A stretch of DNA of 64,000 bases from CAWIJJ01 sp963836405 (GTDB lineage: Bacteria; Acidobacteriota; Terriglobia; Bryobacterales; Bryobacteraceae). A model generated the notes under the pieces. The model did no database searches, was not told the origin of the DNA, and saw nothing but the letters and a program-made list of their open reading frames with translations. This document shows positions 7,225-15,026 of this stretch, one piece after another. The position numbers and the translations under genes are program-made. The stretch covers positions 186,001-250,000 of the forward strand of contig CAWIJL010000007.1 in assembly GCA_963836405.1 (NCBI GenBank), in the 5' to 3' direction. The first letter of the stretch is position 1; every line of letters begins with the position of its first letter.

Positions 7225-8289
7225 CTACACCTTCGCGGCGGGATTGCGGTCCGGCCGGCCCTCCGGCAGCGAGAGCGCGATCAGTTCAGCCTCTTCCGCG
7301 GCATCGGAATCGCCGCCAAGCCTTGGCGAGGGAGGGGCGCCGCGCAAGCCGAATCGCAGGGACGCATTCAGAATCGCCGAGAGCGGAACCAGCCCGGCCA
7401 GTTTCAGGCGGCCCACGCCGTGCATCCCGGCGGATGCCATGCAGCCGCACTCGCTGCAGACTGGATTGCCGCCGAACTGGCAGGGGCTTACCCCGGTCTT
7501 GAGGTCGGCCGAGAGACAGGTGGTCAGCCTGGCGAAGGTGCACTCGGCGGGCGAACGGGGCGGATTGCGGTACCCGTCGAGCACCATTCGGGGCAAATGA
7601 ACCTTCGGAAAGTGCTCGACGGTCGCAAGCTCCTCGAACAGGAGTTCCCGGTCGGCGGGGCGCAGACGCTCCGGCGAGTCGTCGCCCTCCTGGGGTGTAT
7701 AAATGCTGAACCAGATCCTGTGGACCTCGGGCCGGTCCGACCAGAAGCGGCTGAACTCCGCCAGATATCCCGGCCTCCGCAGCATTTGGGCGGTGACCGT
7801 GCAGTGGACCGCAATTCGATGGCCGGCGATGTGCTTCAGAATCCGGTCGTAGGTTGCCGGAGTGCGGCGGCGGTCATGCTCCGGCGCCAGGCCGTCGATG
7901 GAAACCACCAGGTGAAGGTTGGCAATCGATCGCCATTCGCCGGGAATCGGGCGCACGGCGCTGGTCACCAGTTGCACTTCCACGCCCATCCGGTCGAGCA
8001 TTGGCAGCAACTCCGAGAGCTCCCTGTAACGCACCAGCGGTTCTCCGCCGATGATAGAAACATGAACGGGGCGCACGCGGCGGACGACGGCAAGGACCGC
8101 CGAAACGAGCGCCTGCCCGCGATAGTCGGTGAGTTGGCGCAGCGTCGCGGCGGGGCCGAGATGTTCCGGTGAATATGCGTAACACCCAGGGCAGTGCAGC
8201 GGGCACTCCTTGGTAATTTCGATGGAGAGAAAAGGAGTGCGTCCGCGCAGGACGCGTCCCCATACTTGCAAGACGTCGGATTTCTTCAC
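7225..8289 (-). CDS. Radical SAM protein with Cys-rich C-terminal region
   Basis: A 354-aa radical SAM enzyme. The CX3CX2C cluster is CPLHCPGC in LSIEITKECPLHCPGCYAY, and SIIGGEPLVRY matches the GGE motif for S-adenosylmethionine. The C terminus carries further cysteines (CTFARLTTC and VCSECGCMAS) that could bind an auxiliary Fe-S cluster in SPASM fashion. The start is chosen at the GTG at 8289, behind an AGAGGG ribosome-binding sequence; an ATG 66 bp upstream (8355) is in frame but poorly placed. No precursor peptide gene was found beside it. The substrate is unknown. Confidence 0.85.
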   Translation of the reverse strand: MKKSDVLQVWGRVLRGRTPFLSIEITKECPLHCPGCYAYSPEHLGPAATLRQLTDYRGQALVSAVLAVVRRVRPVHVSIIGGEPLVRYRELSELLPMLDRMGVEVQLVTSAVRPIPGEWRSIANLHLVVSIDGLAPEHDRRRTPATYDRILKHIAGHRIAVHCTVTAQMLRRPGYLAEFSRFWSDRPEVHRIWFSIYTPQEGDDSPERLRPADRELLFEELATVEHFPKVHLPRMVLDGYRNPPRSPAECTFARLTTCLSADLKTGVSPCQFGGNPVCSECGCMASAGMHGVGRLKLAGLVPLSAILNASLRFGLRGAPPSPRLGGDSDAAEEAELIALSLPEGRPDRNPAAKV

Positions 8290-8446
8290 GAACCCTCTCT
8301 GGGCGCAACAGTCTGCCCGCGTACTCGGTCTGTCCCCCAATCGTACGTTGTGCAATCGCTTCGCGGAAAAAATGCGCGGCCGGTATGGTGCGTATGATTA
8401 CTTTGGTCATGGCCCCGCTTCGGCGGGTATAAATAACGAGCATTGG

Positions 8447-9424
8447 CGGAACCGGTGCGTCGCCATCAAGGTAATGACCACGGTCGAAGACCAGGATTCG
8501 CTTCGGAGATTTCAATCCGAGGTCATGACCACCGGCAGGCTTCGCCACCCGAACATCGTTTCGGTGTTCGATACCACCGCGACATCAAGCCCGGGAATGC
8601 CATGGTGCTTCCGGACGGCACGGTCAAACTCATCGATTTCGGGATTGCCCGCCTGGCCGCTGCCACAACCAATTTGACCCAGGCCGGGTACATCATCGGA
8701 ACGTTGCGATACATGGCGCCCGAGATTTTCACCGGGGCTGAAGCGGACGCCCGGACGGACCTGTTCGCATTCGGGTGCACGGCCTACGAATTCCTGTCGG
8801 GCAAGCACCCGTTCGGGGGCGCCAGGCCTTACGAAGCGCAGGAGAATCCCGAAGTCCGCAAGAAGAACTTCGCGCGCGGACCAGCGCCGGCTCATCGCGA
8901 AGCGGAGCGGAACGGGCGGGGAGCGCTGCCGGCCGCGATATCGGCGGTATTCGAAAAAGCGCTGGCGACTGTTCCAGACCAGCGGTACGAGTCACCCACG
9001 GAATCGCAGCGGCGCTCGAGAAGGCCTTCGTCCAACCGGATGCGGGAGGTCGCGCGGCTCCCCGGATCTTCATCAGCTATCAACGGGAAGCAAGTGCCGG
9101 GTGGGCCAACCTCTTCGCCGACAAACTCAGGGAGAAGCACGGCGTTGTCGCTTTCGTGGACGTACAAAGCATGGACTCGGCGGAGAGCTTCCCGGTGCGC
9201 ATTCAGAAAGAGATTGAAAGCTGCGATTTCGTTGTGTGTTTCCTGGCGGAACCTACACTTCACTCGGTGTGGGTCCAGCGCGAGATCGAAATCGCGCACA
9301 CGACAGCATGGGCGCCAGCCTGCGGGCGCTGCTCGAGTACCAGGGCGTTTACCTGTTCGACCGGCTCAACATACACATAGACCACTCGGTCGCGGACCTG
9401 GCGAACATTGTTTCTTCGCGATGA
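8447..9424 (+). pseudogene. Ser/Thr protein kinase-TIR fusion, decayed
   Basis: Pieces of one protein lie in three frames. Frame of 8447-8575: kinase N-lobe with VAIKVM and RFQSEV. Then a jump to the frame holding HRDIKPGN, KLIDFGIARL, RYMAPEIF and FSGK-like C-lobe motifs to about 8990. Then another frame with AALEKAF and a TIR domain (RIFISYQREASAGWA, FVDVQSMDSAE, WVQREIEIAH containing WxxxE) to about 9300. A last frame holds ALLEYQGVYLFDRL to the stop at 9424. The glycine loop and about 50-60 residues between VFD and HRD are missing. At least three frame changes plus a deletion make expression of the full protein implausible. Confidence 0.8.
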
Positions 9425-9439
9425 CGGGCGCGATCCCGA

Positions 9440-10171
9440 TCAGCGGCCGGTGTGCAGGTTGTTGTGAATTGCGTAGAGGGCGAGTTCCAGCCGGTCGGAG
9501 ACGCCCAGTTTGTCGAAGATGTTGTGCAGGTGATTCTTCACCGTCTGCTCGCTGATGAACATCTTCTCGGCCATTTCCTTGTTTTTGAAGCCCTGTGCCA
9601 CCAAGGCCACGATCTCGCGTTCACGCTGGCTCAGCGGCGAACGCTCGCGGTCGCGGGGCGCCGCCATCTGCGGAATCGGGTTCTCCTCGGCCGCCACGAA
9701 CTGGCGGATGACAGCCGCCGTGGTATGCGAATCCAGCCAGATCTCCCCGGCGTGAACCTTGCGGATGCTCTTGATCAGCAGCTCGGTTGCGGTCTGCTTC
9801 AGAACGATGCCCGAGGTGCCGAGCTTCATGGCCTGCACGAATTCGTTCTTGTCGTCCGAAGCGGTGAGGACGATGACCCGGGTCCGGTTTCTCACGGCCT
9901 GGAGCCGCTGAAGAGTCGCCAGCCCATCCAGTCCGGGCATTTTCAAATCCAGCAGAAGGATGTCCGGTTCATGCTGTTGTAATACGTCCAGGACTTCCCG
10001 CCCATCGGATGCCTGCGCGACAACCTCGAAATCCTCCTCGAGCGCCAGCAGTTTACAAAGGCCGTCCCGGAAAATGGGGTGGTCATCCGCCACCACAATG
10101 CGGATCTTGGGCTTTGCCGGAACACTTTGAAGCGGCGTGAGTCCGTTCGGGTCTGTAATGTTCTCAGGCAT
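9440..10171 (-). CDS. NarL/FixJ-type response regulator (receiver + LuxR HTH)
   Basis: A 243-aa two-component response regulator. The receiver domain (about residues 22-140) has the acidic pair VVADDHPIFRDGL, the phosphoacceptor Asp in ILLLDLKMPG, and conserved VLTASDD and GIVLKQ near the C-terminal lysine. The LuxR-type HTH (about 175-240) contains LSQREREIVALVAQGF and EQTVKNHLHNIFDKL. It is orphan: no histidine kinase lies beside it, and its downstream neighbour is the convergent kinase-TIR pseudogene. A 175-bp spacer separates it from the divergent TrmB-like gene. Confidence 0.94.
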   Translation of the reverse strand: MPENITDPNGLTPLQSVPAKPKIRIVVADDHPIFRDGLCKLLALEEDFEVVAQASDGREVLDVLQQHEPDILLLDLKMPGLDGLATLQRLQAVRNRTRVIVLTASDDKNEFVQAMKLGTSGIVLKQTATELLIKSIRKVHAGEIWLDSHTTAAVIRQFVAAEENPIPQMAAPRDRERSPLSQREREIVALVAQGFKNKEMAEKMFISEQTVKNHLHNIFDKLGVSDRLELALYAIHNNLHTGR

Positions 10172-10346
10172 ACACGCTACTAGTTCATTTTAGAGTTCAG
10201 ATAGTACCAAGTCAAATCTATTACCTACTACCTACGCACGTTCAGCCGAACGCCCACCGATGCGGGGAAGCCTCCACCTCCTCCAGGTGTTTTCCTTCTT
10301 CGAATTCTCGCTTCCCACCCCCAGCCTCTGGTAAGGTGAAGAGAAT

Positions 10347-11177
10347 ATGGGCGAAGAACTGGCCGAGGTTGATTTTCAGCGGTTTTGGCGCAGGCTGCAG
10401 CAACTCGGGCTGAACGCTTACGAGTCGCGTTCGTACCTGGTTCTGCTCGGACATCCGAAGTTCAAGGCACTCGAACTGGCGGCGCGCGCCCACGTACCAC
10501 GCCAGAAGATATACGAAGTTCTGGATAGCCTGGTGGAAAAGGGCTTCGCCCAGGTTGTGCAGGAAAAGACCAAACTTTTCTCGGCCGTCGAGCCCAGCCT
10601 TGCCATTCCGGGGTATCTGGGCCGAAGGCGGCAAATCCTGGAACAGGAACTTACCGACAACGGGCGCGCGGGCGCGGGACTGGTCGACGACCTCAAATCC
10701 CTCTATTCGGAAGGACAGGGTGGCCGGGGCACGCTCGATTTCTTGAGAATCGTGACGGAACCGTCACAAACGGGGGCCGAATACCGCCGCATGCTTTCCG
10801 AGGTACGGACGGAGTATTGCGAATTCTCGCGTCCCCCGTATGCGGTGGATCCGCTCGACGAACGGCTGGTCAAACAGGCGGCCGGCACCGGGGTGGCTTG
10901 CCGGCTCCTGCTGGAAGCATCGAGCCTCGACGACGAGCACCGGCAGCGCCTCGCCGACTACGCCGCTGCGGGGGTGGAAGTCCGCCTGGCCGACTCACTG
11001 CCCATGAAACTGGCGGTTTTCGATGGCCAGTCCGGAATGATCGCCCTGCTCGACCCCGTGATTACCCGCCCCACCTGGACCTCCGTGGTTTTCCAGCACG
11101 AAGGCATGGGTGAAGCCATGAGAGGTTTATTCGAGGACCGCTGGCGGAGAGGCCGGAACCTGGAACCGCAAGGCTAG
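10347..11177 (+). CDS. TrmB-family transcriptional regulator
   Basis: A 276-aa regulator. The N-terminal winged helix (about residues 10-95) reads LNAYESRSYLVLLGHPK, then ARAHVPRQKIYEVLDSL and VEKGFAQVV, the classic TrmB DNA-binding domain. The C-terminal half (LSEVRTEYCEFS, VACRLLLEASS, GVEVRLADSLPMKLAVFDG) resembles the PLD-like effector domain of TrmB proteins, which sense sugars or other metabolites. It is divergent from the response regulator and convergent with the glycosyltransferase 3 bp away. The effector is unknown. Confidence 0.88.
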   Translation: MGEELAEVDFQRFWRRLQQLGLNAYESRSYLVLLGHPKFKALELAARAHVPRQKIYEVLDSLVEKGFAQVVQEKTKLFSAVEPSLAIPGYLGRRRQILEQELTDNGRAGAGLVDDLKSLYSEGQGGRGTLDFLRIVTEPSQTGAEYRRMLSEVRTEYCEFSRPPYAVDPLDERLVKQAAGTGVACRLLLEASSLDDEHRQRLADYAAAGVEVRLADSLPMKLAVFDGQSGMIALLDPVITRPTWTSVVFQHEGMGEAMRGLFEDRWRRGRNLEPQG

Positions 11178-11179
11178 CG

Positions 11180-12154
11180 CTAGCCTGCACGCCCGCCGGC
11201 GACGCCGCGCTGTTTCCGGGTCAAAATCTCCCGGACGGCATAGATCCGGCGGTCCTGGCTTTCGAAGTATGTTCGCATCATCATCTCGCCAATCAGGCCC
11301 GTGCTGAACATCATCAATCCACCCAGCAGCAGGAGGCCGCCCGCAACCATCAGGGGCCCGTGCTCCACGATGATGTCGTAGCCCATGATTTTCTTCACCA
11401 GCAGATAACCCATCGTGCCGCCCCCGAGGGTGGTGGCAGCAAGACCGATGGAGCCGAAGAAGTGCATGGGCCGGGTGAAATACTTGAGCAGGAATTTGAT
11501 GGTGAGAATGTCGAACAGCACCCGGAATGTGCGTCCGATGCCGTAGTGCGAGTCGCCCGTGGCCCGCGGCGTGTTTCGAATGGGCACTTCGGCGATTCGG
11601 GCGCCATAAAAGCTGGCCAGCGCCGGAATGAAGCGGTGCAGCTCGCCGTAAAGGTTGACGTCTTTCAGGACCTCGGTCTTATAGGCCTTAAAGGTGGTAC
11701 CGAAATCGCGGAGCTGCACCCCGGATGCCTTCGCCATCATCCAGTTGGCGATGCGCGAGGGGATCTGGCGCATCAACGGGCTATCGACACGGCTCTTGCG
11801 CCATCCGCTGGCGATGTCGTATCCCTCGTCGATCTTTGCGAGCAGCGCCGGGATATCCTCCGGAGCGTGTTGGAGATCGCCGTCCATGGCCACTACCACC
11901 TCGCCCTTCGCCTCATGAAACCCGGCCGAAAGCGCGGCTGTCTGGCCGAAATTACGCCGCAGGCGAATCACCTTGAGATGGCCGTCGGTCTCCACCAGGT
12001 TGGCCAGCAATTCGAAGCTGCGGTCCGAGGATGCGTCGTCCACGAACAGAATTTCGTAAGGCTTTTGCAGCTGTTCCAATACGGCTGTCAAACGGTCGTA
12101 GAGCGGGAGGATGGAATGCTCCTCGTTGTGAATCGGAATCACAATGGACAGCAT
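11180..12154 (-). CDS. Family 2 glycosyltransferase (DPM1/ArnC-like, two C-terminal TM helices)
   Basis: A 324-aa membrane-anchored GT2. The GT-A domain has SIVIPIHNEE, EILFVDDASSD, RRNFGQTAALSAG and the metal-binding AMDGDLQH. Two hydrophobic helices follow residue 230 (FGSIGLAATTLGGGTMGYLL and LMVAGGLLLLGGLMM), the layout of polyprenyl-phosphate glycosyltransferases that make lipid-linked mannose or aminoarabinose precursors. It is divergent from the SpoU-type methyltransferase with about 50 bp between starts. It sits 7 kb from the exopolysaccharide locus and is not part of that operon. Confidence 0.9.
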   Translation of the reverse strand: MLSIVIPIHNEEHSILPLYDRLTAVLEQLQKPYEILFVDDASSDRSFELLANLVETDGHLKVIRLRRNFGQTAALSAGFHEAKGEVVVAMDGDLQHAPEDIPALLAKIDEGYDIASGWRKSRVDSPLMRQIPSRIANWMMAKASGVQLRDFGTTFKAYKTEVLKDVNLYGELHRFIPALASFYGARIAEVPIRNTPRATGDSHYGIGRTFRVLFDILTIKFLLKYFTRPMHFFGSIGLAATTLGGGTMGYLLVKKIMGYDIIVEHGPLMVAGGLLLLGGLMMFSTGLIGEMMMRTYFESQDRRIYAVREILTRKQRGVAGGRAG

Positions 12155-12182
12155 GAGCCTTCAGTTTAGCATCGGCGCGCCG

Positions 12183-12193
12183 TGTGCTATACT
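12183..12193 (+). promoter_or_regulatory. Possible extended -10 promoter for the SpoU-type gene
   Basis: TATACT at 12188-12193 is preceded by TG two bases upstream (TGC-TATACT), an extended -10 pattern. The ATG follows 10 bp later, giving a very short leader. The -35 position (TTTAGC) is a poor match. This is pattern recognition only. Confidence 0.3.
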
Positions 12194-12203
12194 TCGCCCC
12201 TTT

Positions 12204-12741
12204 ATGGAGCGTCTGCCGTTTCAGGCCACGGTCGCGGGTGCGGTATACGAGGGTTTCGAACGGCTGCCCGTCTCGGTGCTGCTGGAAAATGTTCGCAGCC
12301 TGTACAACGTCGGGTGCTTTCTTCCGAACGGCCGACGCCGCCGGAATCAAAAAGCTGCACCTGTGCGGCATTACCGGGTATCCGCCGAACCGGGCCATTG
12401 CGAAAACGGCGCTGGGAGCGGAAGAATCCGTGGCTTGGGAACACTCCTGGGACGCGGCTGGAACGCTCCGCCAGATGCGTAGCCGCGGCTCGGAAATCGC
12501 GGCCGTGGAAACCACGGTTCATGCACTCGACCTGTTCGACTGGAAGCCGCGGTTTCCCGTATGCGTGATTTTCGGCCACGAAGTGGACGGCATCCGGCCG
12601 GAGATTTCCGCGATGTGCGATACGCACGTCCGTATTCCCATGCTGGGCGCCAAACACTCGCTGAACGTGGCCACCGCGGGCGGCGTGGTGATCTACGAGC
12701 TGCTGCGCAAGTATCGCGACCTCCTTGCTGCGATACGATGA
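12204..12741 (+). pseudogene. SpoU/TrmH-family RNA methyltransferase, one frameshift
   Basis: A ~178-residue 2'-O-ribose methyltransferase split over two frames. The first frame starts at the ATG at 12204 and gives LPVSVLLENVRSLYNVG; the second continues FFRTADAAGIKKLHLCGITG and CVIFGHEVDGI, then the SAM-knot motif IPMLGAKHSLNVATAGGVVIYE to the stop at 12741. Removing one T near 12315 (GGGTGCTTT) restores a continuous, fully conserved protein. Because everything else is intact, this could be a sequencing error or a very recent mutation. The end lies 3 bp before the MEMO-family start. Confidence 0.75.
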
Positions 12742-12744
12742 AGG

Positions 12745-13962
12745 TTGGCAAAGCCACTCTCCCGCCTCCGCCCGAATCTGGACTTCCTGCCTTCCCCCTC
12801 GGAGGAACATCCAGGGCTCTTCATCCGCGACCCGTTCCGCTACTCGGATGCCATGCTCATCATTCCGCCGCCCCTGGTGGAATCGCTGCAATGCTTCGAT
12901 GGCGCCCACAGCGAACTGGATCTGCGCGCGTCCCTGGTACGGCTCACCGGCAGCCTGGAAGTGAGCGAGATTCAGGAACACCTCATCCAGACGCTCAGCA
13001 ATTCGGGATTTCTCGAGGACGAGCGCTTCGCCGGAATGCGCGACCAGCGCCAGCAGGAGTTCACCGCCAGCCCGCATTGTGAATCGTCCCATGCCGGATC
13101 GGCATATCCATCGGACCCGGATGAGCTACGCCAGGTTTTCGGGGAGCGCATACCGGCCGGGCCGGAGCCCGCACCCGACGGCGCGGCTTTCGCCATCGCC
13201 GCCCCTCACGTGAGCCCCGATGGAGGCTGGGACTCGTACCGGGCGGCGTACAAAACCCTCCGTCCCGAACACCGGGACCGCACGTTCGTCATCCTGGCGA
13301 CGTCCCACTACGGCGAACCGGAGCGGTTTGGCCTGACCCGGAAGAATTTCCGTACGCCCCTCGGAGAGGCTGTTACGGATACGGCGCTGGTGGACAGGCT
13401 GGCGGCCCGGGCGGGCAGCGGCGTCGCGATGGAGGACTACTGCTTTTCGTTCGAACATGCGGTCGAGTTTCAGGTGGTGTTTCTGCAACATATGCTCGGA
13501 CCGGATATACGGATTCTTCCGGTTCTCTGCGGGCCGTTTGCGAAAAGCCTGTACGGCCAAGGAATGCCGGAGCAGGATGACGAGGTACGAGCGTTCTTCG
13601 ATGCGCTGGGCGAGCTGGACGACAGGGAAAAGGGACGTCTTTTCTGGATCCTGGGCGTGGATATGGCGCATATGGGCGCGCGCTACGGCGACGGTTTTGG
13701 CGCTGTGGCAAACCGCGGAGAGATGTCGCGGGTTGCCGAAAGGGACCAGGCGCGGATCGAGTGCATCAACGCCTACGACGCGGGTGGTTTCTGGGACCTG
13801 GTGCGCGAGAATCACGACGACCTGAAGTGGTGCGGTTCGGCGCCGTTTTACACCTTCCTCAAGTCGCTGCCCAAGGCTCGCGGCGAACTCCGGCACTACG
13901 AGCAGTGGAACATCGACGAGCAAAGCGTGGTGAGTTTCGCGGGCATGTCGTTTTCCCGGTGA
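12745..13962 (+). CDS. AmmeMemoRadiSam system protein B (MEMO-family) with N-terminal extension
   Basis: A 405-aa protein. Residues ~1-110 form an extension (RPNLDFLPSPSEEHPG, IRDPFRYSDAMLIIPP) seen in longer bacterial MEMO homologues. Residues ~115-405 are the MEMO domain, with SSHAGSAYPSD, APHVSPDGGW, ILATSHYGE, SFEHAVEFQVVFLQH and LPVLCGPF. MEMO is structurally related to class III non-haem iron dioxygenases; the bacterial role is undefined. The TTG at 12745 is the only start that keeps the conserved extension. Neither AMMECR1 nor its radical SAM partner is nearby. Its last ~30 bp are inside a duplicated segment. Confidence 0.85.
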   Translation: MAKPLSRLRPNLDFLPSPSEEHPGLFIRDPFRYSDAMLIIPPPLVESLQCFDGAHSELDLRASLVRLTGSLEVSEIQEHLIQTLSNSGFLEDERFAGMRDQRQQEFTASPHCESSHAGSAYPSDPDELRQVFGERIPAGPEPAPDGAAFAIAAPHVSPDGGWDSYRAAYKTLRPEHRDRTFVILATSHYGEPERFGLTRKNFRTPLGEAVTDTALVDRLAARAGSGVAMEDYCFSFEHAVEFQVVFLQHMLGPDIRILPVLCGPFAKSLYGQGMPEQDDEVRAFFDALGELDDREKGRLFWILGVDMAHMGARYGDGFGAVANRGEMSRVAERDQARIECINAYDAGGFWDLVRENHDDLKWCGSAPFYTFLKSLPKARGELRHYEQWNIDEQSVVSFAGMSFSR

Positions 13963-14999
13963 TGCGATCCGGCGGACCTACTGGTTCGCTGTAGCCGTTC
14001 TACTCGAGGATCGCCAGCACTTCGCCGGCGGTGACGGCGGCCGCCTCCCTGGCGGGCAGCGCAGCCACCCTGCCGTCGCGCGGCGGCTTCAGTTCGTTTT
14101 GCATCTTCATGGCTTCCACCACCACCACCAGGCCCTGACCCGCGCGGACCTGGTCGCCGGCCGCAACCAGCACGCGCACTACCTTGCCCGGCGTCGGCGA
14201 CGTCACCCTTTGGGGTCCCTCGCCAGAGCGCCCGCCCGTTTTTCGCGACCATCGCCGCGGGTCCTGCACGTCTATCTCGAAGCGCGCGCCGTCGATGATT
14301 ACCACGAGGCGGTCCGGACGCTGCTCGACTCGAGCCTCATAACTAAGGCCGTCCATCAGCACGGAAAAAACGCACGGTTCCGCCAACTCCACCTGCGCCG
14401 CCCGCTCCCGGCTTGCGAAACGGAAGCGGCAGTCCGGGGCCGGCGAAAGGATCTCGATCTCCTCCTGACTTTCGCGGGCATCTCGTTTTCCCGATGCGAT
14501 CCGGCGGACCTACTGGTTCGCTGTGGCCGTTCTACTCGAGGATCGCCAGCACTTCGCCGGCGGTGACGGCGGCCGCCTCCCTGGCGGGCAGCGCAGCCAC
14601 CCTGCCGTCGCGCGGCGCCTTCAGTTCGTTTTGCATCTTCATGGCTTCCACCACCACCAGGCCCTGACCCGCGCGGACCTGGTCGCCGGCCGCAACCAGC
14701 ACGCGCACTACCTTGCCCGGCATCGGCGACGTCACCCTTTGGGGTCCCTCGCCAGAGCGCCCGCCCGTTTTTCGCGACCATCGCCGCGGGTCCTGCACGT
14801 CTATCTCGAAGCGCGCGCCGTCGATGATTACCACGAGGCGGTCCGGACGCTGCTCGACCCGAGCCTCATAACTACGGCCGTCCATCAGCACGGAAAAAAC
14901 GCACGGTTCCGCCAACTCCACCTGCGCCGCGCGCTCCCGGCTTGCGAAACGGAAGCGGCAGTCCGGGGCCGGCGCAAGGATCTCGACCTCCTCCTGCTT
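13935..14999. repeat. Tandem direct duplication, unit about 532 bp
   Basis: Copy A (13935 to ~14468) and copy B (~14469 to ~14999) are nearly identical head-to-tail repeats. Each contains the last bases of the MEMO gene and the 3' part of the convergent biotin carrier gene. Differences: copy B lacks three bases that include the MEMO stop codon (TTTTCCCG then ATGCGATCC), copy A has one extra ACC triplet, and there are scattered substitutions. Copy B is joined to the intact biotin carboxylase, so it keeps the working carrier gene. Confidence 0.92.
14000..14392 (-). pseudogene. Truncated second copy of the biotin carrier protein gene
   Basis: Duplicate of residues ~35-164 of the neighbouring carrier. 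The frame has no ATG/GTG/TTG between an in-frame stop just upstream and the internal GTG at 14392, so only a 130-aa version starting VELAEPCVF could be made. It keeps the biotin site (VEAMKMQNEL) but has one extra Val before it and TPGK in place of MPGK. If translated it could still fold as a biotinyl domain. More likely it is a by-product of the tandem duplication. Confidence 0.75.
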
Positions 15000-15026
15000 C
15001 CCGTCGATTTCGAGCCGCACTTTCAT
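14532..15026 (-). CDS. Biotin carboxyl carrier / biotinyl-domain protein
   Basis: A 164-aa acyl-CoA carboxylase accessory subunit. The C-terminal biotinyl domain contains VTSPMPGKVVRVLVAAGDQV and the biotinylation site VVEAMKMQNEL (Lys), ending VTAGEVLAILE. The N-terminal half (VRLEIDGKQEEVEIL and a beta-rich middle) resembles the linker region of propionyl/acetyl-CoA carboxylase alpha chains. The ATG at 15026 overlaps the stop of the biotin carboxylase gene by 4 bp (ATGA), so the two are coupled. The carboxyltransferase subunit is not in the window. Confidence 0.88.
   Translation of the reverse strand: MKVRLEIDGKQEEVEILAPAPDCRFRFASRERAAQVELAEPCVFSVLMDGRSYEARVEQRPDRLVVIIDGARFEIDVQDPRRWSRKTGGRSGEGPQRVTSPMPGKVVRVLVAAGDQVRAGQGLVVVEAMKMQNELKAPRDGRVAALPAREAAAVTAGEVLAILE

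Noticed and set aside
9440..10171. Possibility that the response regulator pairs with the adjacent kinase remnant
   Set aside because: The remnant is a Ser/Thr kinase-TIR, not a histidine kinase, is on the other strand and is broken, so there is no basis for a two-component pair.
10172..10346. Spacer between response regulator and TrmB-like gene as a small RNA or riboswitch
   Set aside because: Only short, weak inverted repeats (5 bp) and no known riboswitch core; treated as a divergent promoter region.
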